Source: DATDFB01 sp035276475 (GTDB lineage Bacteria; Acidobacteriota; Thermoanaerobaculia; Gp7-AA8). From it: DNA of 64,000 bases. Below the pieces are notes generated by a model. It had not been told where the DNA came from, ran no database searches, and was given only the letters and a program-made list of their open reading frames with translations. The stretch lies in the NCBI GenBank assembly GCA_035276475.1, contig DATELQ010000048.1:25189-89188 (forward strand), in the 5' to 3' direction. Below, piece by piece: positions 34,096-40,670 of the stretch. The position numbers and the translations under genes are program-made. Positions within the stretch are counted from its first letter, which is position 1. Each line of letters opens with the position of its first letter.

Positions 34096-35463
34096 ATGCC
34101 TCGCTATCGCGTGACCATCGCCGGCAAAACCTACGATGCCATGGCGGATCTCGTCCGACGGCACCGGCTCGGCATTGCCGGCCATACGGGCAAGAAGGCC
34201 CGCCGCGGCTACGTCGTCGACGCCTTTGCCGACTCTGCGCAAATCGAGGCGCTGAAGTCCGCCGGCTATCAGGTCGACGTGCACGAAGACGTACGTGAAG
34301 CGGGCGGGCGGCGGCAGGCGGAGGTCCGGTCCTTGGCTGTGCATGCCGCGGCTGCGCCGGGCGGCGTTGCCGCGGCGAATCAATACCTCAATGTCGACGA
34401 CGTCGAGAGCTCGCTGGGGAGGCTGGCCGGCGGGCCCAATGGTGCGTTCACAGAGCTCATTTCACTTCCCAATACGACGTGGGAAGGGCGGGCGTGCCAT
34501 GCTCTGCGCATCGGGAAAGGAAATCAGGGCGGGCGGCCGGGCATCTTCTTACTCGGAGGGATCCATGCCCGCGAATGGGGGAGCGCCGATATTCTGATCA
34601 ACTTCGTCGAGCAGCTTTGCGACGCGTTCCGCCTCCATACCGGCATCACCCTCGGCGGTATGAGCTTCACTGCGGCGCAAATCCAGGACATCGTCAATGA
34701 CAAGGACGTCTACGTTTTCCCGCAGGCGAATCCCGACGGCCGCCATTACAGTATGACGACGGCTCCCGATTGGCGCAAAAATCGGCGACCGGCGCCGGCG
34801 GGCAGCAGCGATCCGAACTGCGTCGGCGTGGATCTCAATCGCAACTACGATTTCCTTTGGAGATATACGACGCACTTCGCGCCCAACGCGCCGGTCGCGA
34901 ACTCCACCGATCCTTGCGATCCCGAGGTTTATATCGGTCCGTCGGCGGTCTCGGAGCCGGAGACCAAGAACGTCGTATGGATGTTCGACCGCTTTCCCAA
35001 TATCCGCTTCTTCGCCGACGTCCACAGTTACTCGGAAGACATTCTTTACAACTGGGGCGACGATCAGGATCAGAGCAAGCAACCGCAGAAGAATTTTCTC
35101 AACCCGGCATTCGACGGAAAGCGCGGCGTGGCCAACGACACCGCGTACAAGGAATTCATCCCGGCAGCGGACAAGACGGCAGCCGTCAAGCTTGCGAAAG
35201 AAATGCGCGCGGCAATCAAGGCCGTGCGCGGCCGCAATTACACCGTCATGCAGTCGATGAGCCTCTATCCAACCGCGGGAGCGTCGGACGATTACGCATA
35301 CAGCCGCCATCTCGCCGATCCCGCCAAGCCGAAAGTCTTTTCATACACAATCGAGTGGGGGAGCCCGGACAACGAGACGCCGTTCCATCCTCCCTATCCG
35401 GAGATGAAGCAGATCATCCGGGAGATCACGGCGGCACTGCTCCAGTTCTGTCTGCGCGCGTGA
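34096..35463 (+). CDS. M14-family zinc carboxypeptidase
   Basis: The zinc motif HAREW (HXXE) lies in LLGGIHAREWGSAD, the third ligand His in ADVHSYSEDI, the substrate Arg in DLNRNYDF and the catalytic Glu in SYTIEWGSPDNETPF. The ATG at 34096 has GAGGG 6 nt upstream; a GTG at 34084 would add four residues. There is no classical signal peptide, although the N-terminal ~95 residues look like an activation or targeting segment. It is a plausible metallocarboxypeptidase of A/B or T type. Confidence 0.88.
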   Translation: MPRYRVTIAGKTYDAMADLVRRHRLGIAGHTGKKARRGYVVDAFADSAQIEALKSAGYQVDVHEDVREAGGRRQAEVRSLAVHAAAAPGGVAAANQYLNVDDVESSLGRLAGGPNGAFTELISLPNTTWEGRACHALRIGKGNQGGRPGIFLLGGIHAREWGSADILINFVEQLCDAFRLHTGITLGGMSFTAAQIQDIVNDKDVYVFPQANPDGRHYSMTTAPDWRKNRRPAPAGSSDPNCVGVDLNRNYDFLWRYTTHFAPNAPVANSTDPCDPEVYIGPSAVSEPETKNVVWMFDRFPNIRFFADVHSYSEDILYNWGDDQDQSKQPQKNFLNPAFDGKRGVANDTAYKEFIPAADKTAAVKLAKEMRAAIKAVRGRNYTVMQSMSLYPTAGASDDYAYSRHLADPAKPKVFSYTIEWGSPDNETPFHPPYPEMKQIIREITAALLQFCLRA

Positions 35464-35468
35464 CGCGT

Positions 35469-35705
35469 CTACATCGTCAACCGCTCAATGTCCGCGACGA
35501 CCGACTCGCTCGGGCCTTTGCCGATCATCACGTTGAGCATGGGTCGGATGTCTTCGATGAGCCTGGGGACGTGCGCGGCGGTCAAGTGCTCCTGATCGGG
35601 GACGCCGACCTTCTTCGCGAACGAGCGGAGGGTCATCTTGGCCACGTGCGGCCCGAGGTGGACGGACAGCTTGGAGAGCACCGTTTCGGCGATCGGCTCA
35701 GGCAT
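35469..35705 (-). CDS. Small hypothetical protein (78 aa)
   Basis: A soluble helical protein (MPEPIAETVLSKLSVHLGPH ... IEDIRPMLNVMIGKG). Its start overlaps the upstream membrane protein stop by 8 bp, so the two are coupled. No family recognised. It ends 6 bp from the convergent carboxypeptidase stop. Confidence 0.6.
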   Translation of the reverse strand: MPEPIAETVLSKLSVHLGPHVAKMTLRSFAKKVGVPDQEHLTAAHVPRLIEDIRPMLNVMIGKGPSESVVADIERLTM

Positions 35706-36402
35706 CGGCGCTCGCTCCTTTCATGGCCCGATGCGCGGCGAACGACTGCGTCGCGGCCGCAGCGGCGTTGAACATCGTGGCCACGGCCACGCCGGCCGTG
35801 CGGATCAGGCGCAGCGCGTCGGCGCCGCCGCCGAACGCGCCGGCGATCGACGTCGCGCCGGTATTGATCATCCATCCGACGACCGAGACGGCCAGAAAGC
35901 CGAAGATCCAGGAGAGCCGGCCGCCGCGCAGCGCCAGCGTACTCATGGCCAACGGGGCGATGAGGGTAAAGGTGATGACGTCGGCGAGCACGGAGATCAG
36001 CGCGCCGGGCTGCAGCGAACCGGAACGGAGTGCCTGCCACTGCGCCAGGAGCGAGACATGGCAGAGCGCGATCGCCACCGCCAGCGCCGCCGCCGTCAGG
36101 AGGATCCGCTTCGCCGCCGACATCAGGTATCCGATCCCCGCGGCGGAGAGCACGCGCGCCATCAGCCAGTACGCGGCGATCTGTGCGAGGTTCGCGGCGA
36201 TCAGCGTGGCGTTCAGCGCCAGCGTGGCGTCGGGCGCGGCGCGGCGGAGGACGTAGTTGACGAGGAGAAGCAGAAACTCGAGCGAGAAGAGCGCCCAGGC
36301 CCGGCCGAGGTGCTCGTGCCACCAGGCGAACTTCGCCGCCGCCGTGCCGGCTGCGACCGCAGCGAGCGCGTAGAGAACGATTCGGACGAGGAAGAACGAC
36401 AT
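35698..36402 (-). CDS. Polytopic membrane protein (234 aa)
   Basis: About six transmembrane helices in 234 residues, with few charged loops (RRAAPDATL, SAAKRILL, LRGGRLSW). No family recognised. It is divergent from the XRE regulator, and the 422-bp gap between them is filled by the 42-bp array, which could therefore control this gene too. Confidence 0.65.
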   Translation of the reverse strand: MSFFLVRIVLYALAAVAAGTAAAKFAWWHEHLGRAWALFSLEFLLLLVNYVLRRAAPDATLALNATLIAANLAQIAAYWLMARVLSAAGIGYLMSAAKRILLTAAALAVAIALCHVSLLAQWQALRSGSLQPGALISVLADVITFTLIAPLAMSTLALRGGRLSWIFGFLAVSVVGWMINTGATSIAGAFGGGADALRLIRTAGVAVATMFNAAAAATQSFAAHRAMKGASADA

Positions 36403-36474
36403 CTCGCCATCATAGATGAACGATGCCGTTCACGCATGGGGGGGTAGTCGGCGCCGCCGATGCGAGAGTGCATG

Positions 36475-36810
36475 TCCATGGACGTTCAAACGCGTCGGAC
36501 GAGCGCATTCTCCGGCGCTGCGGACGCACGATTGCGTCGGGATCACGGAAGCGCGCAATCCATGGACATTTTCGTCGTCGATTCGCGTCCGCGTTCGGCA
36601 TCCATGGACGTTGGATCGCGTGTGCGACCTCCGTCAACGCAATCCATGGACGTTCGAATGCTTCGACGAGCTCAGTTTCTGATGCTTTCGGACGCGCGAT
36701 TGCGTTGGAATCGCACAAACACGACATCCATGGACGTTTAAATGTGATCCGGCGTCAGATTCACGACATCCATGGACATTTAATCGATACCGGAGGACAA
36801 CCTCGTGCGT
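36475..36810. promoter_or_regulatory. Operator-like array: eight 42-bp units with palindromic TCCATGGA core
   Basis: TCCATGGAC cores start at 36475, 36559, 36601, 36643, 36727 and 36769. Every spacing is 42 or 84 bp, and the two missing positions (36517, 36685) hold a variant (GGACGCRCGATTGCGT). The conserved part extends to about CAATCCATGGACGTTYRAAT, and the rest of each unit varies. Units 1-2 resemble units 5-6, suggesting a 168-bp higher-order duplication. Forty-two bp is four helical turns, so all cores face the same side of the DNA. The array lies directly upstream of an XRE gene. Confidence 0.8.
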
Positions 36811-36828
36811 CGTATTGATGAATCATGA
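36805..36828 (+). CDS. Possible 7-codon leader peptide coupled to the XRE gene
   Basis: GTG CGT CGT ATT GAT GAA TCA TGA begins 8 nt after a GGAGG at 36792, and its TGA overlaps the ATG of the XRE gene (ATGA). The XRE start itself has no good Shine-Dalgarno. Translation of this mini-ORF could deliver ribosomes to the regulator start. It is too short to be certain. Confidence 0.35.
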   Translation: MRRIDES

Positions 36829-37067
36829 CGCTACGACGTGGCATCGATCGAGACGCAGCACGCTTCGGCGCGATCGTTCGACGTCTGCGCGAGAAGAAAG
36901 GCTGGACTCTCGTTCAGTTCGGACGAAAAGCCGACATGCATCCCTCGTATCTCAGCACTCTCGAACGGGGAGCCAACACGCCGTCGCTGACGTGCATCCT
37001 TCATTTGGCAAAAGTCTTCGACGTCGAGGCGTGGACGATCATTGCGGAGATTGAAGGTCTGTCGTAG
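36825..37067 (+). CDS. XRE-family helix-turn-helix regulator (80 aa)
   Basis: Almost the whole protein is an HTH_3 domain: GAIVRRLREKKGWTLVQFGR, KADMHPSYLSTLERGANTPS (recognition helix) and LTCILHLAKVFDVEAW. There is no ligand domain. It follows the 42-bp array, which is the obvious candidate for its binding sites. The 3' end overlaps the convergent SDR gene by 29 bp. Confidence 0.9.
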   Translation: MTLRRGIDRDAARFGAIVRRLREKKGWTLVQFGRKADMHPSYLSTLERGANTPSLTCILHLAKVFDVEAWTIIAEIEGLS

Positions 37068-37650
37068 CCTGCAATCGAATCAACGCCCCATTGACGCTCG
37101 CCCCGGCATCGGACAAAAGAAACCCGATCGTCTCCGCCACCCGTTCCAGCGGCACGCGCGGGGCGTCGGGCATCGCTTTGCGCGAAGCGGGCGTGTCGAG
37201 CGTTCCGGGGAGGAGGGCGTTCGCGGTGATCGGCGTTCCGGCGAGCTCCGCGGCGGTCATCTCGATCAGGGCGTTGAGCGCGGTCTTCGACACCACGTAC
37301 GCCGCGGCGCCGGCGGACTTCGTGATCGTCGCCTCGGAGCTGATGGCGACGATGCGGCCAGGTTGGTCGCGGCGCATGGCGGCGAGCGTCGCGCGGATGG
37401 CGCGGAAGGCGAGCGTGAGATTGAGCGACATCATTCGGTCCCACGTTTCCGCTGAGATTCCGCCCGCGTAGCCGCCGGCCATGTGCACGAGGCCGTACGG
37501 CGCGCCGTTTCTGGCGACGGCGGCGCGGAGCGTTTCGTCGGTTGCGAAGTCGTCGCGGCCGAGGAGCACGCAGTCGTAGTCGCGCGCGAGGCGCCCCACG
37601 ACCGTCGTGCCGAGGCCGCCGGTGCCGCCGGTGACGATCAGCGTTTTCAT
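37039..37650 (-). CDS. Short-chain dehydrogenase/reductase (203 aa)
   Basis: The nucleotide-binding motif TGGTGGLG is at the N-terminus. The catalytic Ser (VAISSEAT) and YVVSK (YXXXK) are present, and the LLPGTLDTPASR loop is typical. It is shorter than the usual ~250 residues because loops between beta-strands are trimmed. The start overlaps the debranching enzyme stop (ATGA). The substrate is unknown. Confidence 0.85.
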   Translation of the reverse strand: MKTLIVTGGTGGLGTTVVGRLARDYDCVLLGRDDFATDETLRAAVARNGAPYGLVHMAGGYAGGISAETWDRMMSLNLTLAFRAIRATLAAMRRDQPGRIVAISSEATITKSAGAAAYVVSKTALNALIEMTAAELAGTPITANALLPGTLDTPASRKAMPDAPRVPLERVAETIGFLLSDAGASVNGALIRLQATTDLQSPQ

Positions 37651-39467
37651 GCGAGGCTCATCGTAACGCGCAAAATCTCACCGACGCTCCACGCCTGGGC
37701 GATGCAGCCGCGCGGGTGGTGGGGTGGGGCGCCGTCGAAAATCTCGGGGATGCTGCCGGACGACCAGTCGATGCCGCTCAAGATTTGCCGCGCCTCGGCG
37801 CGGCCGGCGTCGCCGCGCACGCGCACGAGCGCGTCGATGTACGCGCCGAGGAGCCACGGCCAGACCGTGCCCTGATGGTAGGCGGCGTCGCGCTCGCGCG
37901 GACCGCCGATGTACGTCCCGACGAAGCGCGGATCGCGCGGCGACAGCGTGCGGAGGCCAGCGGGGGTGAGGAGATGCTCTTCGACGACGGCGAGGACGCT
38001 CGCGGCGTCGGCGCCGTCGAGAAGCGGGAAGGGGAGGCCGATGGCGAAGATCTGATTGGGGCGGATGCTCGCGTCACCCATGACGTCGTCGAGATACTGG
38101 CCGTTCCAGAACACCTCGCGGAAGCGAGTGCGCACGCGCGCGGCGCGGTCGCGCAGAAGAGCGCTGTCGTCGAGTGCCGCGAGAATCGACAGCGCGTTGA
38201 ACCAAAGCGCGTTGATCTCCACCGCTTTGCCGTTGCGCGGCGTGACCACCCAGTCGCCGACCTTCGCGTCCATCCAGGTCAGCTGATCGCCGGCGGCGCC
38301 GGCGACGAGCAGCCCGTCATTGTCTTCGTGAATGTTGTGGCGCGTGCCGCGCGTGTGCCACGCCACGATGTCGCGCAACACGGGGAGCAGCACCTCGCGC
38401 ACGAATGCCTCGTCGCCCGTCGCTTCGAGGTAGCGCCACGCCGCGACGAAGAACCAGAGCGTGGCGTCGGCGGTGTTGTACTCCGGCGGCTCGCCGCCGT
38501 CGGGGAAGCGATTCGGCAGCATCCCTTCGCTCACGCACTCCGCGTATGCGCGGAGGATCCGCCGCGCGTCGTCGAAGCGGCCGGTGGCGAGGCAGAGGCC
38601 GGGAAGGGCGATCATCGTGTCGCGTCCCCAGTCGGTGAACCAGTGATAGCCGGCGATGATCGACCTTCCGTCCGCGCCGCGGCGGACGATGAATTGATCG
38701 GCAGCGAGGTTCACGCCGTTGCGGCGCTGCCGCTCCGCGTCGAGGAGCGCGAGGCCGTCGCGGCCGCGCGGATCGTCGACCGAGGCGATCACGGCGAGCC
38801 GGCCCCCGGGCGACAGCGTGCGCGTGAGCGTCCCGGGCGTGAAGAGATCCTCGTGCGCCTCGAGGCCGCGCTCCTCTTCGATCGCGTATTCGAAGCGGTA
38901 GTACCAGTCGGGTGCGGCGTCGAACGTCGAGCCGGGCACGCTGAGAAAGAGCGTCGGCATGCCGTCGTACGGCTGCAGCGAGAAGGTGCCGCCGTCGAAC
39001 TGCGCGTCTCGATGGATTGCGTCGTTCGCGTGCGCGAGGCTGTGGTAATCGCGCCCGGCGAGGAACGGCCGCAGCTCGAGTACGACGTCCGAGGTCGACG
39101 CGAGCAACTCGTAGAGGATCACCGTCGTGTTCTCGCCGTGAATCGCGGCCACCGTCTTGCGCAGGCGCACGTCGCCTACGGCGAAGACGGCGACAGGAAA
39201 TACCGCGCGCTCGAAGGAGACGAGATGCTCCGCGCCGCGCGGATGCACGGCGCCGGGAAACTGATTCGTGGCCAGGTCGTGCCACGCGCCGTCAATGCGA
39301 ATGCGCTCGTCGAGCTTCGACAGGAGAACCATGCGGCCGACCGGCGGCTTCGTCGCAGCGACGAGGAGTCCGTGGTAGCGGCGCGTGTTCATGCCGCACG
39401 CAGTGGAGCTGGCGTAGCCGCCCGTGGCGTTGGTCTCGAGCCATTCCGTGAGTTTCACGCTTGTCAC
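37647..39467 (-). CDS. Glycogen debranching enzyme-like amylo-alpha-1,6-glucosidase
   Basis: The N-terminal GDE_N domain begins LTEWLETNATGGYASSTACG and NTRRYHGLLVA. The C-terminal (alpha/alpha)6 catalytic domain has YHWFTDWGRDTMIALPGLCL, FPDGGEPPEYNTADATLWFF, LTWMDAKVGDWVVTPRNGK and YHQGTVWPWLLGAY. It should hydrolyse alpha-1,6 branches in glycogen or maltodextrin. GTG at 39467 or 39458 are both possible; longer versions lack family similarity. Coupled to the SDR gene. Confidence 0.88.
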   Translation of the reverse strand: MTSVKLTEWLETNATGGYASSTACGMNTRRYHGLLVAATKPPVGRMVLLSKLDERIRIDGAWHDLATNQFPGAVHPRGAEHLVSFERAVFPVAVFAVGDVRLRKTVAAIHGENTTVILYELLASTSDVVLELRPFLAGRDYHSLAHANDAIHRDAQFDGGTFSLQPYDGMPTLFLSVPGSTFDAAPDWYYRFEYAIEEERGLEAHEDLFTPGTLTRTLSPGGRLAVIASVDDPRGRDGLALLDAERQRRNGVNLAADQFIVRRGADGRSIIAGYHWFTDWGRDTMIALPGLCLATGRFDDARRILRAYAECVSEGMLPNRFPDGGEPPEYNTADATLWFFVAAWRYLEATGDEAFVREVLLPVLRDIVAWHTRGTRHNIHEDNDGLLVAGAAGDQLTWMDAKVGDWVVTPRNGKAVEINALWFNALSILAALDDSALLRDRAARVRTRFREVFWNGQYLDDVMGDASIRPNQIFAIGLPFPLLDGADAASVLAVVEEHLLTPAGLRTLSPRDPRFVGTYIGGPRERDAAYHQGTVWPWLLGAYIDALVRVRGDAGRAEARQILSGIDWSSGSIPEIFDGAPPHHPRGCIAQAWSVGEILRVTMSLA

Positions 39468-39501
39468 ACCGGAGAGAGGTGCCGAGTGTAGTGTGACCTC
39501 G

Positions 39502-39660
39502 ATGCCGCTTCGCCGACTCATCGTGGCCGTGATCCTCTCGGCGGCTTTTGCAGCGCCCCCGCATCGGCAAGCGATCGGTTTCTCACGATCTACCGCGCCG
39601 ACGGCATCCGCGCCGGCACGCTGAAGGCGGGCGACATCTTCGAGCCGCCGCAACGCTCAA
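39502..39660 (+). pseudogene. Remnant of a secreted-protein gene with a frameshift
   Basis: MPLRRLIVAVILSAAFAAPP is a good signal peptide. One base missing from the C-run at the PP codons would move the frame into ASDRFLTIYRADGIRAGTLK and GDIFEPPQ, which reads like genuine mature protein. The similarity then stops where the convergent cupin gene begins. So both a single-base frameshift (or sequencing error) and a 3' truncation are present. Confidence 0.5.
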
Positions 39661-40136
39661 CGTTTCTTGGCATGCACCGCGTCGTCGAACGTGATCTCGT
39701 CTCCCTTCGCGTTCACGTAATGAATGTCGAACGGCGCGTCGGAGTAGATGTAGAGCGTGCAGGCGGTGTTCGCGTGGAACTCGTGCGCGTGATGCGACGG
39801 CAGCACGTCGAAGCCGCCGGTGCGCAGCGTGAACGGCTTTCCGTCCTTCGATCCGAGGCGCGCGCTGCCGCTGACCATCATCAGATGTTCGCTCGGCGTG
39901 TGCCAGTGCCACGGGATCGTGCAGCCGGCGGTCATCTTGGCGAGGATGATCGACGGTCCCTTTCCCGGATCGCCGTTGACGACGGCGCCCGTCGCGCAGG
40001 AGGGGAGGTTAGGGAAGTTCATGAACTTCATCTGCGCGGGGTTTTGTCCCATGGGATGCATCTCGTCGCCCCACGCCAAGGCGGCGAAGCAGAGGATCAA
40101 CGCGGGAACGAGCAGACCGGTTCTTCCGTGGGTCAT
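39657..40136 (-). CDS. Secreted cupin-domain protein (159 aa)
   Basis: A signal peptide (LLVPALILCFAALAWG) precedes a cupin fold. Metal ligands are visible as PWHWHTPSEH (HXHXXXXEH-like) and the second-motif His residues in LPSHHAHEFHA. Cupins of this kind bind metals or small ligands; activity is not predictable. It is preceded by the divergent riboswitch region. Confidence 0.8.
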   Translation of the reverse strand: MTHGRTGLLVPALILCFAALAWGDEMHPMGQNPAQMKFMNFPNLPSCATGAVVNGDPGKGPSIILAKMTAGCTIPWHWHTPSEHLMMVSGSARLGSKDGKPFTLRTGGFDVLPSHHAHEFHANTACTLYIYSDAPFDIHYVNAKGDEITFDDAVHAKKR

Positions 40137-40208
40137 CGTTTCTTTCCTCCTTTGGGCGGTTAGATGCCGGAGCGGGGCGGCGGTTTCGGCGGGGCTATCC
40201 TTTAGATA

Positions 40209-40214
40209 TATACT
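40209..40214 (+). promoter_or_regulatory. Candidate -10 element for the riboswitch transcript
   Basis: TATACT within an A+T-rich patch (TTTAGATATATACT) lies about 30 bp before the riboswitch P1 region, the expected position for the promoter of the leader RNA. No clear -35 hexamer is visible. Confidence 0.4.
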
Positions 40215-40240
40215 CCGTCTGCCGCCAGAAGGTGGCGGCT

Positions 40241-40372
40241 TGCCAGCCTAATCCTCGGCGCCGAGGAGCGGGGGAACCGAACTAGCGACGGCTTGCCACC
40301 GTCCGGGGTGAATGAGGCCGAAAGCCTCTAGGGCATCCAGCCCGAATCCGACAGCTAACCTCGTAGGCACGC
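40241..40372 (+). ncRNA. Cyclic di-AMP riboswitch (ydaO/yuaA leader)
   Basis: Conserved ydaO blocks are present in order: AATC after the P1 strand, GAGCGGGGGAACC, GGGGTGAAT, AGGGC...GCCC, and CGAATCCGACAGCTAACC with TCGTAGGC closing P1. Internal hairpins (CCTCGG/CCGAGG and GAGGC/GCCTC) match the known fold. A strong hairpin follows at 40388, so a transcription-terminating OFF switch is likely. The downstream gene is the TonB-dependent receptor at 40671. Confidence 0.9.
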
Positions 40373-40387
40373 GGAGGGCAGGCCCGC

Positions 40388-40415
40388 AAACGCCGCGAAG
40401 CGATTCGCGGCGTTT
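40388..40415 (+). terminator. Hairpin in the riboswitch expression platform
   Basis: AAACGCCGCGAA and TTCGCGGCGTTT form a perfect 12-bp stem around a GCGA loop, ending in three T and a T-rich tail (TTTGTCATT). It starts 16 bp past the riboswitch. The 255 bp from here to the receptor gene hold no ORF I would defend; they are a long 5' leader. Confidence 0.75.
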
Positions 40416-40670
40416 GTCATTCATGGGCCCTCAAGCGTTTACCTTTCGTTTACACATTGATGGTGATAAGATCCGCCGCAAATTTTGCCAAGGTAGCGTT
40501 CAGCTCTCGATTCAAGGAACAGGACGCATTTCAACGGATGCTTGGATTTCGCGCACTCCCGAGAGAGCTCGAAGAGAGCTCAAAGCACACAAGGAAAACC
40601 AGTTAGCAGATTCGTGGCCTACGGCAACGGGTCTGCAGTGGTTCGGTAGCAATCACAGAAAGGAGCCGCT

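Noticed and set aside
36475..36810. Array as a CRISPR
   Set aside because: The conserved block is only about 9-20 bp, the intervening sequences resemble each other (units 1-2 versus 5-6), and no cas genes are present.
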